Under the pieces are notes generated by a model that searched no databases, was not told where the DNA came from, and worked only from the letters and a program-made list of their open reading frames with translations. This document shows positions 1 through 12,923 of a stretch of 64,000 nt of DNA, piece after piece. The stretch is from Daphnia carinata (lineage: Eukaryota > Arthropoda > Branchiopoda > Diplostraca > Daphniidae). The position numbers and the translations under genes are program-made. The stretch spans positions 5,021,357 to 5,085,356 of the forward strand of contig NC_081340.1 of the NCBI RefSeq assembly GCF_022539665.2, in the 5' to 3' direction. Position 1 is the first letter of the stretch; each line of letters opens with the position of its first letter.

Positions 1-1358
1 ATCTAGGTTTACACTAAAAAAGCAAGTTTTGCGTTCCTTACATAGGTGGCGCCGTTGTAAAAAGCGGTAAAACGAACCGAACCTCAGTTTGCGCGCCAAC
101 GTCTACCACATAGTTTAAAGCACGTGTTTATTTATTGTTCGTTTTCCCTCATGGAGTGGTTGTGGTGAGGCACGTTGAACTAATACCGGGGTGATATTTC
201 GCGCCAGGTAAACGATAAAATATTTATTATTCTTTATGTTTTTTCACCTTTGGCGTCTGCTTGTTTGTATTATTTTTTGTTTTTAAAATTCTTTTCCTAA
301 AATCTATTTCATTTCAAAAGGAAATAACTGGAATGTGGGCAACTGAAATTTACTGTTTCTCTGTAAGCCTAACTGTAGAAAAAAAAAGGTAAGATATCCT
401 AGAACCTTCTACCTTTATTTAGAAGCCCTTAGCTATTATCTATTATCTAACAAAATTATAATAATTTCAGACAATTCCTACAGTTCTTCGATAAACTCAT
501 TATTTCCCTAAAGTTTGTTGCTTTCTCAATCAGTAAGCATTGATAGGGCTACACCTTTTGTGTGCATTTTGGTGTTGTGTGATAATTATTGGTTACACAC
601 AACACACTATCTCCCTGTTAAAGCTACTTGTCGGATAACTATAATTCCCTTGCCATGTAGGCATCCCCAATATTTCTTGTGTGTCTTGGCTATTTATGAG
701 CCTTAATGATTTCACAGTGAAAATGTTGGTTGCCTTTAAAATTATTTACATTTCTTGGATTAGTAAGAACCCGTAGATTTGCAGAACTGTAGGATTTTGT
801 CATGTTCATGATTAAATGTAATGATTTAGAACTTATTTTTTTTTTAGCATTTTAAAATAATGTTTTAGCTCTTCTCCTATCTAGTTTTTTAACTTCCTTT
901 TAACATTAAATAATTCCCTTTTCTTTATTTAAAAGCGAATTAGGTTTTGATCGAAAATTTTTTTGTTTTCTTGTTTTTTTTCTTTCAAAATTTTGATTCC
1001 TTGAAACTAAGGACAATGACCATGGATTGATGTATATTTCATTTTGTTGACAGTATAAGAGGAGAACAGTATATGATTCCAAAATAGCCAACAAATTATT
1101 TACAAACAGAAGGATGAAATAGAGAAGTGGGCACACCTTGTTAAGTCAATTTTGTAAGGAAATACAGTAAAGAGCAACTTAAAAGTATAACTACACAAGA
1201 AGGTAACAATAAGGAACAAATGGAACGAAAGTGATTTAAATAGTATCGAACTTCTGAAGGGCACTGGCTGTTGCCCCGCTCTAAATAATAATTAATAACA
1301 AATAATTTTTTTTTTTGCTTGTTAGCCGATGCAGCGTAGCAGTGTGACTGGTCAGCCG
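1..1358. other. Left edge, no supported gene
   Basis: AT-rich sequence downstream of the minus-strand gene that ends at 1359. Open frames here are short and lack splice context or protein-like composition, for example at 515-706 and 906-1136. It probably contains the 3' UTR of the minus-strand gene; TTTATT near 923 is a possible reverse-strand polyadenylation signal. I see nothing else. Confidence 0.5.
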
Positions 1359-4300
1359 TTATTCCCAGTCGAGTGTCGACGAAAATTCAATTGCTTTCTC
1401 CCACGGAAACTCCAATGAATTAGCACCTAGGAAAAAACAACCGGTATACATGTAGCTCTTTATTATGATCCATAGATAGCCGTATAATCTTAATGGTTTT
1501 GTTTTTTTCTCTTTTTCTTGTCTTGGCTAATGTAGAAATATTTGTCTTACCGGTTGATCTTTGAATACGTCCATTGCGGTTATTGGTTGCGTTCCCGCTA
1601 TTACACATCATGCCATAAACGCGGATTCCGGGCACACGAGCGTAGGCCGGCTGGTCATGGCTCATGGGCCCATCTGCAAGATTGGTGTGAACGGTAAATA
1701 TTACATTACCACATCGATAGAAAACCACACTTTTGCTGGTATAGGATAATACGGAAAACGTCTGGTTTTGGGCACCGTGTTTACATCGAAACCCACAATT
1801 ATTAGAAATAGCAAGGGACCCCAAAATAACAATGCATGTAAGAATATGTTTCTCGAACATACCTAGTTCACCTTGTTCGCAACGACAGATGACAAGGTAC
1901 TGAGACTTTCCCGTGCGAACATTCTGAAGTGCGAGTAAAGCCCAATCTTGTGGTGAGCGACATTCACGAATTAACTTTGTCTCTTCACAAGTTTTGACCA
2001 AGGTTGGGGACTTGAAACCGCGCGCGGTCTTGCTAGTTCCCTTCTACATAGACCAATAGTAAATGATCAATATCATTAATCCTCTTTTATTGCATTCATA
2101 CCTTAGCGTTTTTCTTCATTCCAACCTCGATAGTGTGAAAATCATTTCGGGCGATACTAGCAGAACAGGGACCCTGGAAACGGTCGGCACAGGCGCACAG
2201 TGGTTGCGTAAAATTAAACCTGGTGTAGACAGCGTTGCATACCTAAAAATGATTTGCACTTAAAATTTAGCCGAAGGTGCATTATCACACAGTAAAAATA
2301 GTTTCAATGAAAAAAAAAGCGAAGCGGATATTGTTATTCCTTTAGTTCATATCCGGCCGCCATTGTTTTTGTTCACATTAAAGGGCAAGCATGTACTACG
2401 TTTCGCTCATGAAACACGTTTGTCGGTTTTTCGATTGTCGCATACACCTGTCGTGAGGTGTAATCCAAAAATTCGTGCTTCCTTTTACCTCTGCGATGTG
2501 GATGATTAATTTCATTGCCAACCTTGGGATAGGATGCCTTGACATGAGGTGGGTTTCGATAAAAGCAAGACATCCGATTGATATAGACTTGATGAACCCC
2601 AAATACCCAAGTCTTTTGCCAATTGAAAATAAGTGACAGGATGTTCGTCGGTACCCCTAAAAACTATGCGTTTCTAAAACACCGGGTTAGCCAACCGTTA
2701 CGGTACATCCATCGTCGTGGCCCTCGTAGATCAGTATTCTTTCCCGCATATTGTCCACATTCACTCGGGAAATGCTAGTGGGTTCGTCGTGAGATTCCAT
2801 GTGGAAAAAGACCCTGTCTTGCCTTGGGAAATTCTTTTCTTTCTGCTGATAGTAAATTTACATTTCATTTTCTTGTTTTGGTTACTTTTAGGTGTAACAT
2901 CTGGTGTTCGTTGAAAATCGAAATAAAATGCCTTGGCCGACTAGTGTGATCGGCTACCCTACGAACAGCTCACCGGTTGAATAGAGTAAGGTAAGGCTGT
3001 GATTTTTTTAGCTTTATAAGACCCCCTGGCGTGATGTGTTATACAGTACGTCAAAACATCTTGCATGATCGCAAGATTGTATTCAATTTTCTTATTTCTA
3101 TACGGCATTCATAATTAAAGAGGGAACGAGGAATGAAAAATGTCTTACCTGTTGGGTAGCGCATTCAGGCAGCAAATAGAGATGCTGATTGTGCGGATAG
3201 TAATGGTACTTGGTGGGTTTTGCAACTGGTTTCTTTCGTTCACGTGTACCCTCTTCAAGCGCCAGATTTCCTTCCTTGCTTGTCATCACTTCCATGTCAG
3301 CCAAATCGTCCTGCAAAAGCACAAAATCATTAGCATGTGTTTGATGACAAGCAAAAAACTCTTGAAATTTTAAATATGTTAAACACCTTGAAGTGTTCAC
3401 TTCAAGTAGAATTCTAATGCAAAAAACAAACAGGATTTAAGGCACACCAAATTCCAAGTCGTTCTCAGATACCTGAATTTTTCTCATTTTACAGCGAACT
3501 TGAACGTCGTATAGCGATAATCCCAATTATTCAATTTCTTAAATTTGTTTGGGACCCCGTTACGATCGAAACGCAGGGCGGTCGTTGACACCTTCGTAAG
3601 TGGGAAAACCGCCACCTTTTCTCGTGCAACATTAGCAGAGAGATTCAGTGAAGTGCAGCGAGTAATGCAGCGCTTATGGTCATAAAACAACACATGCGAG
3701 ATTGCGCTTTCCAAGAGATTTGACCGAAATTATCATTTTCTATTAAAGTGGGCGCAAACTTTTTATCCACTTGTGTTTGGAATTTTTGCTGGACACCCAT
3801 TTCGCATTTTCCCCTTTTTTCATATAATAAGCGCTAAAGAGGTGTCGACTTCCAAAGACTTTCGTGATTTCATTCTAGCCTGGGAGGGGGATCACCTTTT
3901 TAGCATGACGATGTCAATGACTGCGGGGACAAACTTTTGGTGTTTAATCAGATGCAACGGCGCTAAAGCATATCGTGAGATGTCAGTAAAACAAGTCACT
4001 TGATTTCAGTTGGAAAATCGTTGTCGATTAAGGGTATTGAACTTTAGCGCAGGCGTTCCTGGACCACCGCGCGAATAGCTTTTATATCCATTTGTTGTGG
4101 ATGACCGCTTCACTCCTCTTGTACATCGTTTTATTCTTATTAAGGAAACTTTTCATCTTTGCTTCCTGTTAAAATCTTGCCATAACTGGCCAGATTTTTT
4201 TTTTTCGTAAGCAAAAACTCCGGGACGCCAACGAATTCTAAAGAGATCTAACGGGACTAAAGTGGTGTCGCACGCGATCTGGCTTTCATCCGTCGTATGA

Positions 4301-6628
4301 GTAGCTTCCGTAGAAACCTGTGTACCGTTGGCCCTCAGCTTATGTACAGCATGATGCTTCACGAAGTCTTTCTTTGAGAAAAAAATTGTTTCTCCGTCGC
4401 CGTTGTTTTCTAAAGTCGAAATAGTGTAGCACAAGACAGTCTGTGGCTCTTGATTACAAGAAATCTGTTTCTAATGAAAACGGGACACGAAGAGACGTAC
4501 AATGCGACAATCCATATTTACGCGTGGCCGTCATTGGTTTACCGAGTAAAAATTGAATCAGGGAAAGGAGGGGGGTATTTGAATTCTATCGTCCCTGAAT
4601 AGGAAGCGACAAGACAAAGCAATTTTCCGACAGAGTAAACAAAGCAAGTCAAACGGACATGGGTTGGAGCTTTCCGCTCTAGGAAGCTGTAGCGGGATAG
4701 TGGTGAAATGACATGACAAAAAAAGTTCTGCCGTTGCTTCATCCTGTCAAGATTCCCCTTTGTTTGATAACATTAAAAAAAAACGTAATAGTTTTCGTTC
4801 GGCCGTCCGGTAACGTAGCTTTTGTTCTGAATGTTCTACCCCAAAATGGTTGTCATTCGTGTTCGATATGCTATGATGGATTTTCGCTGGATGGCCATGT
4901 CGGTCAGTGCTCATTAGTCTAACGGCCGAACCCTCTTTAAATTTTCCTCATCCTTGCTCTCATTCTTGAGTTTTTCTTTAATCATCTCATCAACCCCAAA
5001 AAACTGTAGGTCGTTGGATTGAGAACAATTTCATCTGGTTAGATATTTCTGCTAGGCCAACAATACTGTAAAAGAATTTGTGACCATCCATTGTTACGGG
5101 AATTCACCACAATGGTGGACTTTCTTTCATACTCTGAGGCGTTCATTGCGTCAATATTGATGGAATTTGCCTGTTTTGCCATGGGAAGTACCCACTGTCG
5201 TAGCTATCGGCTGGATGAATAGGTCACAAACGATAATAAATCTTTTGCCTGTCTTAGTTTTCTATCCAATTTTCACCATGTGTGAGAATTTCTTCGAGCT
5301 ATTTGAAACTTTCATATCCCCAACAAGAGAAAGAACGCTGTAACCTGTTGACCATATTTGTCATGTGGTCAACAAGCATGGGCATTTGACCGCTAAAACT
5401 ACCGATTCACGTCGCAAAAAGTATTAAAAAATCCTGTAACTTACCGTGTCATCTTCCTCTTCGTAACTTTCTGTAAGCTGGCGAACGACGTCCGATGTCC
5501 CATTAGCATCTTCTGGCAACACGCTCAATTGTTGTTCTCCAATCTTTTGACTAAACTTCTCGGCTGGTTTGGGTCCCAATACGGGCTTGAGAGTGTTGAC
5601 CGCTACCTGTTGCGGACTGATGGCAGTTTCCTCGTTTACTTCTTGATCGTAAATTCCATTTTTGACTGGAAGGCTATCTTGGGATGGAGTAGGTGCAGCA
5701 ATAGCCAAATCAGATTTTTGACGCTGTAATCCTTGGCGGATTCCTTTGTCTAATGCTTTGAGACGCTCGACAATAGAGATACGTTGTCCCTCGGAGCAGT
5801 TCAGTAGCGCCGACAGGACGATGATAGTTAACATCAAACGATAGCTATTCCACAGCGTTTTTTTCTGTCGTGTTCACAAAGAAAAACCAAATATGGAGTC
5901 AGTTAATTGCGTAAAATATTCTACATTCAGTTTGCATTCCGACAGGTAGAAGCAGCATTTACCCATCTTTGTAATGATACCACTTTCTTTTGCATTTTTT
6001 AACGTACCTTTAAACCTACATTTTTCATGGATTTTTATTCTTAGCGAAAGTGTAATGTCTACCGTATCGTATTAGGATTAAGAATTCCACTTCTCGCCTC
6101 ATTATATGTTAATTACGTTAAGAACGCTAACAGAGCCGTAAGGTAATGCAAAGCAGTTTTCCCAAATTGCAATCGTTCAAAATTGCAATTTACAATTTTT
6201 TTTTTAAATTTAAAGAAAAATGTTTGCATGTCTTACGCTGTCAAGTAAATATGAAAAAATAGTTACGTGATTGACGGTCATGTTCCGGTCAGACAGGTGT
6301 ACTGGTGCCTAGTGGTTGCTGGTTAACGCGGGGTGGCACTTAGAAAATACCGAGAGCTTTTAGCGGAGCAGAAAATGTTTACGGGTAGATGTTCGACACT
6401 CAACTGCTAGTCCACCTGTGTTGCCTAGAAGATTTTGCTACCTTTCCCTACGATGATAAAGAATGCCGCTAGTTAGCCTTGAGGAGGTTTATACTCTGAC
6501 GTCACGCCTCGCTAGAGAGGAGGAAAAGAAATAGGAGGGGCAACAAAACTATTCAATCGTGTTAAAAAGAAGCAAGATGCACTTACTTTTCTAATTCTGA
6601 TTGCTTTGTCGATGTTGCTTAGCTTCAT
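1359..6628 (-). CDS. Secreted cysteine-rich protein of an arthropod family (function unknown)
   Basis: Coding exons in transcript order are 6628-6587, 5864-5445, 3310-3149, 2242-2102, 2043-1863, 1673-1551 and 1426-1359. All junctions keep frame and give 378 residues plus stop. The start is MKLSNIDKAIRIRK, followed after an intron by a hydrophobic stretch (LMLTIIVLSALLNC, about residues 24-37), which reads as a signal peptide with a long basic n-region; an internal Met at 5834 is an alternative start. Residues about 40-205 are a polar, Cys-free pro-region. Ten cysteines sit in the last 180 residues, in motifs such as LPECATQQ, VCNAVY, PLCAC, VICRC, GPMSHDQP and GIRVYGMMC, and the protein ends FPWEKAIEF...LDWE. 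I recall this motif series from secreted proteins of many arthropods, some auto-labelled scoloptoxin-like; that name is unverified and does not imply venom. The biological role is unknown. The second intron is 2.1 kb; the others are shorter. Confidence 0.8.
2702..2842 (-). other. Possible extra in-frame exon of the cysteine-rich gene
   Basis: On the minus strand an acceptor-like sequence (tatcagcag, ending at 2843) precedes a 141-nt open segment. It ends at a GT at 2701-2700 (gtaacg, a weak donor). It lies in the intron between the exons at 3310-3149 and 2242-2102, whose ends are both phase 0, so inclusion would keep the reading frame. It encodes 47 residues beginning KEKNFPRQDRVFFHMESHDE, with one cysteine. 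It has exactly the same length as the next exon but no obvious sequence similarity to it. It may be an alternative exon or chance. Confidence 0.25.
3311..5444. other. 2.1-kb intron with unexplained open stretches
   Basis: This is the intron between the second and third coding exons of the minus-strand cysteine-rich gene. It is less AT-rich than other non-coding parts and carries minus-strand open frames at 3484-3714 and 4153-4434. These read somewhat protein-like, for example IACDTTLVPLDLFRIRW and NNWDYRYTTFKFAVK. I could not join them to the gene with confident splice sites and recognise no family. They may be decayed coding sequence or chance. Confidence 0.4.
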
Positions 6629-7799
6629 CTTCAGGAAATTTTGCTATCGTTGAGAAAAAAAAAGTCGAATCAAACACTTTGGAAAGTTTCCGTGTGAAAC
6701 GTTTTTCAAGCATCCACTTATCTGTTTCAACCTCGATTTCGCAGCTTCAATGAAGCGCTATTCACGAAATGAGTCCATAGCTGAGCTCCCTGTGATTCAA
6801 TTCTCCCCTACACGCTAGAGACTTTTTGAGCTACGATCTAATAACTTACAATTGAAATTTTCTCTCCCATTTTGTTTGATAAGTAGGTGACTTTTTTCCT
6901 AAAAATGAATGCTTGCTTTTTTTTAGACAATTTAATGGTTTTATTGTAAACTGCAACCAAAGTCATCAACTGTTGTTGTGATCTACTTACTCGTTGTGAA
7001 ACTTGTGGCGGTTTAGGGTAAGGCAGTAGCTCTGGAGAAAGCCAAGAATATTAAGCTATCATTGGTGGCGTAGTTATGAATGCAGTTGAACGAGATAGAC
7101 CTGAAATGACGTGCACCATGGTACTAGTTTTCCTTCTAGTTTGCCGTGTGAATTAAGAAATTAAGAACGGAATAGCGTTCTGCATGATGATAGGCTAACA
7201 GTGTCTCATCGGACGATGTAATATTTTAGATTTTCCGTAGCGTTTTCTACATGAACTTACAGCTTCCTTGTACGTGGCAGTAAAAAAAGGGCCCTTATGT
7301 ACACGAAATTCGAGGCCTACCCCCCTAATTCCCGCCTGAAGGAGGATATGGGAATAATTAGAGAAACACAAGAATAAGTAAGATTACCTTTGTATTCATG
7401 GTTTAGATCAAGATATTTGTATTCATTTCAACATCCACTGAAAAGGATAAAAACTTCTAGAATATTGTGAATAATAATTATTTTCTAGAAGTTTGTTTCT
7501 GTAAAGGAAGAAATTGGTAAAATAAGAACGGCATACTTGCGTTGAAATGGAATTACGTTTTCATATAGAATGCACTTAGTTTTAGTTACATTTGATGAAT
7601 GTAAAAATTTCTATTTTGAAAAAGACCGTGGTGTCTTTTGAATCTCAAGTTCTCTGAGAAAGCAACCTAGTACGTACCCAAAACATCGGAGGGCGCCATA
7701 TTTTGGATTGTTATTACTCTTAATTTTATGACGGCAGATGATGACAGCCTTCTCGTAGTACACAATAACCTAACGCGAAACCGGACTTTAAATTCCAAC
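6629..7799. promoter_or_regulatory. Divergent intergenic region, cysteine-rich gene / Sec10
   Basis: About 1.2 kb separates the start codons of two divergently transcribed genes, so both promoters should lie here. I see no clear TATA box. An ATG at 7728 is in frame with the Sec10 start at 7800 and would add 24 residues (MTADDDSLLVVHNN...). I prefer 7800 because the encoded N-terminus then matches the short leader of other Sec10 proteins. Confidence 0.4.
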
Positions 7800-10700
7800 A
7801 TGGACTTCCTTGCTGAAATGGAGCAGGTTGGCTGTATATTAATTGTTTAGTGTTTTTTAAAATCGCTATATGCCTGATTTTCTGAATGGATTTTGTTTTT
7901 TCAGGAGCCGTTTAATCCGAATGAATTCGTTGAACGTCTCGCCTGGATGACCATGGGCGTTTCAAATTTGTCGTCCAACAATGACGATTCGTTTTCTGCA
8001 ACAGGCCTCCTGAACAATTTCGAAGAAACAATTAAGTTAGACATTTTGCAAGTTTGTGATGCTAAAAGTGTGATAGTCATGAAACATTGGTTTCAGGCAC
8101 CTTCAAGTTCTCCAAGTTCGTGTTCAAGGAAAATGTGAAAAACTTGAAAATTCCTGCAGAGATGAGGAAAACAGACATTGGCAGAAAATGGCAAAGCTGG
8201 AAGAAAAAAATAAGGTGATTTCACAAAGCTAAGTTGCAATAATCTCTATTCTAAATAATTGGTTATACACAGGCTGCTGTAGAAGCATTCCATGAACTAG
8301 ATTCAAGAATAAATAGTGTTGCAACTAAAGTTGTTTATCTTGGAGATCAGTTAGAAAACGTCAACACCCCTAGATCCCGTGCAGTCGAAGCTCAGAAACT
8401 GTTAACACATTTCAATGGATTTATTAAACCTGGAGGACCATTTTCTCCTGTTTTCACTGAAAAAGAGCAGGTTTAAATTTACAGAAAATCTTTTCACAAT
8501 GGTTTCCTAAAAATGTATTGTTCATTCAGTTATTTGAAGCAGCAGACATTATTCAAAAATTGCAATTAGTTGCACAAGAATTGCCTTCTGCAAAATTTAG
8601 TAGTGCCCAAAAACAGATTGCTCAAAAGTATGACGAAATTGAGCGATCACTGATTGAGGAGTTTGCCAAGGCTCAGGTAATAAATTTCGTTCTATCTGCT
8701 AAGTTAATTATTTCGTAGATTTATTGTCATGGAACATTGAAGCCTCTTTATAGTGCATATAACATCAATAACTAATGGTTGCATCCTCTTACAACTCTCT
8801 ACAACTTCTAGGTCAAGGGTGACCGTGCACAGATGAAGCATATCGCGTCGATTTTAAGCCACTTTAAGGGCTATTCCCAATGCATTGATGCATTTATTGA
8901 ACAAAGTCAAGCGGTATACAAGTAGCATTTATTTATCGGCTATATTTATGTCTAATACTTCTTCTGTTTGTGACTAGGGTGCATTTTCTAGTGGTGATGT
9001 GTTTTTAGATGTCGTCCCCCTATGCGAGCGTAATGCCCGAGAAATGAAAGAAGTCTTTCATAATCCTGAGCAAGTGATGGGGAAGTTCATCCTCAACATA
9101 TTCTATGGAAAACTGCAGGTATATGATAGTTCTTTTCTGAAATGGAAGCACTTATTAGTTTCTGTTTATCTAGGGAACCATAAGTAGTAGTCTATCAGAT
9201 CGATCCAGACCAGATGCTTATTTAAAACGACTTCATGAATTATATTCTAGGTAACTACTGTGAACATGAAGAAACTTTTGTCGTATTCCGCTTGAGTTAC
9301 TTGTCTTTATTCGTTGATTAATTTATTTTACGCACTACTAGAACAACAAAATTATCTATTGATTTGGCACGATATGACACTGGAAACGACCACACATTCC
9401 TATCAAAACTTGTTAAGAATATCTTTCAACGTTATTTGGAATCTTATATAAGGTAAAGATAGCTTTAACAAACTATTGGTTAAATATGACTAAAAATTTT
9501 ATTTTTCTTTCAAATCTCTTATAGTTTGGAAATTCGTAACCTGAAGGAAAGAAGTGCTTCCACTCTCAAGAAGTTCTATGAATACAAGAACCACCAAAAA
9601 AAACCTATCAACGCTGGAGGGTGATATAATTCATTAGCTAACGAGTTTGCACTATTCATACAAAGTTACATATTGAAGGATTCAGGAACTGAGACGCGAT
9701 TTACAGGCAGTCATCGTAGCCAAAACCGGTGCTGTTTGGGAAACTCACGGTGGTGAAACATTCCTTTCCGAACAAATCGCTGTTGGCCTATTGGATGAAA
9801 CTAAGCAAGCCTTGATTCGATGCCATTCAGTACGCCTTTCTTGTGTTTAAATTTTTTATTTTTTCATTAATCATTTGCAAATCGCTATTCATCTTTAGTT
9901 GTCACGATCATCCGAGTGCGCTGCCAATGCCGTTCAGATCTTGGACGTCTTGTTCCAGTTTCTCATTGACGAGTTCGTAGACTATGCTCTCGAAGTTGGC
10001 CTTCAGGTTATTTGCGATACACAAACAATTTTTAAAAAAAAAAAAAAAAGCAAACAAAAGCATAATTATCTTCTCATTCACGTAGGCTATCCCTCCAGGA
10101 GAAAGTAAAGTACAACCAGAACTACATTTTTTCGGAGTCGTCCGTGAAGTAAACGCCATCATTCACCTGATGGATAAACTTTTTCATGATAGCATTATCC
10201 CGTTAGTTGTGTAAGTATTGGAATAATCTAAATTGAACAGCTTCATGGAGTAATATGTTTGCATATAGGTCAACCCCGAAACATGGTGAATGCCTGCAAA
10301 GAAAGAAAACCATCTCAGAGCAGCTCGAAAATAAATTAGAAATTGGCATTGACCGCTCCTTGTCCGCCATCGTAGGTTACGTCAAAGTCACTCTTCAGTC
10401 AGAGCAAAAGAAAGGAGACTTCAAGCCTGAAGGGGACGAGGCCGTCATTGCATCTTCGGTAACTAAAATGATAACATTTTTTTCTTTACCAGATAATCCT
10501 TTTTATTGTCCTGTATTACAGGCGTGCATCAAAGTCTGTCGATTTGTGTCTGTGCAAACTGAGCGAATTAGAACGTCTCTAGATGGCAAGAACCAAGAAG
10601 CTGTCCTAAGTGAATTGGGAGTGCGATTTCATCGCGTAATCTACGAACACTTTTATCAGTTCCAATACAATTCCATGGGTGAGAAGAAATCATTGTTTAA

Positions 10701-11060
10701 TTTCGATCTTTAATGAATTCAAAGTTGACAAATAGGTGCCCTGTGCGCAATTTGCGACGTAAATGAGTACAAGAAATGCGTGCTAGAATTCAAAGTTCCT
10801 ATGGTTACCGCATTGTTCGATACCCTTCATGCATTATGCAACCTGCTATTGGTTCTACCTGAAAACTTGAAACAGGTTTGCACTGGGGATCAACTGGTAA
10901 GAGACTATTAAATAATAATGAACGGAATTTGCATTTTCACCTTTGCGGTTTACAGGCTACTCTTGATCGATCAATCCTCTCAAACTTTATTCAACTGCGA
11001 GCAGATTTTAAAACGGCTCGATTGGGTAATTATTTAAAAACATTGTCTGATGATAAATAA
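7800..11060 (+). CDS. Exoc5: Exocyst complex component 5 (Sec10)
   Basis: Sec10 is a core subunit of the octameric exocyst, which tethers secretory vesicles to the plasma membrane before SNARE fusion. Coding exons are 7800-7826, 7905-8035, 8097-8214, 8273-8470, 8530-8676, 8812-8913, 8978-9118, 9174-9250, 9342-9452, 9525-9620, 9679-9829, 9899-10006, 10086-10210, 10269-10458, 10522-10678, 10736-10896 and 10956-11060. The spliced frame is continuous, 714 residues plus stop, close to the roughly 708 of human EXOC5. Family hallmarks visible in order are EPFNPNEFVERLAW (N-terminus), VNTPRSRAVEAQKL (exon 4), AADIIQKLQLVAQELP (exon 5), HFKGYSQC (exon 6), ETKQALIRCHS (exon 11), ELGVRFHRVIYEH (exon 15) and LFDTLHALCNLL (exon 16). 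The exon 2 donor (AA|gttaga at 8035) is weak but gives an ungapped match to the family; reading on to later GTs breaks the frame. The gene is cytosolic, has no signal peptide, and looks intact. Confidence 0.97.
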
Positions 11061-11061
11061 A
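11056..11061 (+). other. Sec10 polyadenylation signal overlapping the stop codon
   Basis: A canonical AATAAA overlaps the TAA stop codon at 11058-11060. If used, the Sec10 mRNA would have an extremely short 3' UTR. This fits the close convergent neighbour PRMT1, whose stop is only about 360 bp away. Confidence 0.5.
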
Positions 11062-11423
11062 AGTTGTAAGTTTGGTATTCATCCACAGCAACATAATATT
11101 TGTTTAAAGAAAAAAAATTACTAAAAAGAAAATGGCTTTATTTTTTTTTTCATGAGTTTGCCGCGCGAATGAATTACATGTAGGTTTTAACACAATTAGT
11201 TTTCCACTGATTGGGATAAGCGAACGTAATTTAAAATGTTTCTAGAGATTAGAATGGTGGAAAACTATTGCGCGTGATGGTATACTAATAAATTAGGTGA
11301 CAGAAGTATATACTTTCCAGACAAGTAAAAGATTAGCCACCCAACCAACATTTTAACAATTCATGTTTTTTGACTGAATGTTTGCAAAAGTCACGCACCT
11401 GGGCTTATCCCCTCTTACAGAAT
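11061..11423. other. Convergent 3' intergenic region, Sec10 / PRMT1
   Basis: Short AT-rich gap between the two convergent genes. TTTATT near 11132 is AATAAA on the minus strand, about 290 bp past the PRMT1 stop, and is a likely PRMT1 polyadenylation signal. No gene is seen. Confidence 0.5.

Positions 11424-12923
<1,500 letters not shown>

Noticed and set aside
1420-2001. Single 193-codon minus-strand open frame as a one-exon gene
   Set aside because: It reads through two introns of the cysteine-rich gene. Splicing at GT/AG sites gives the conserved motif order, while the intron part is unlike protein.
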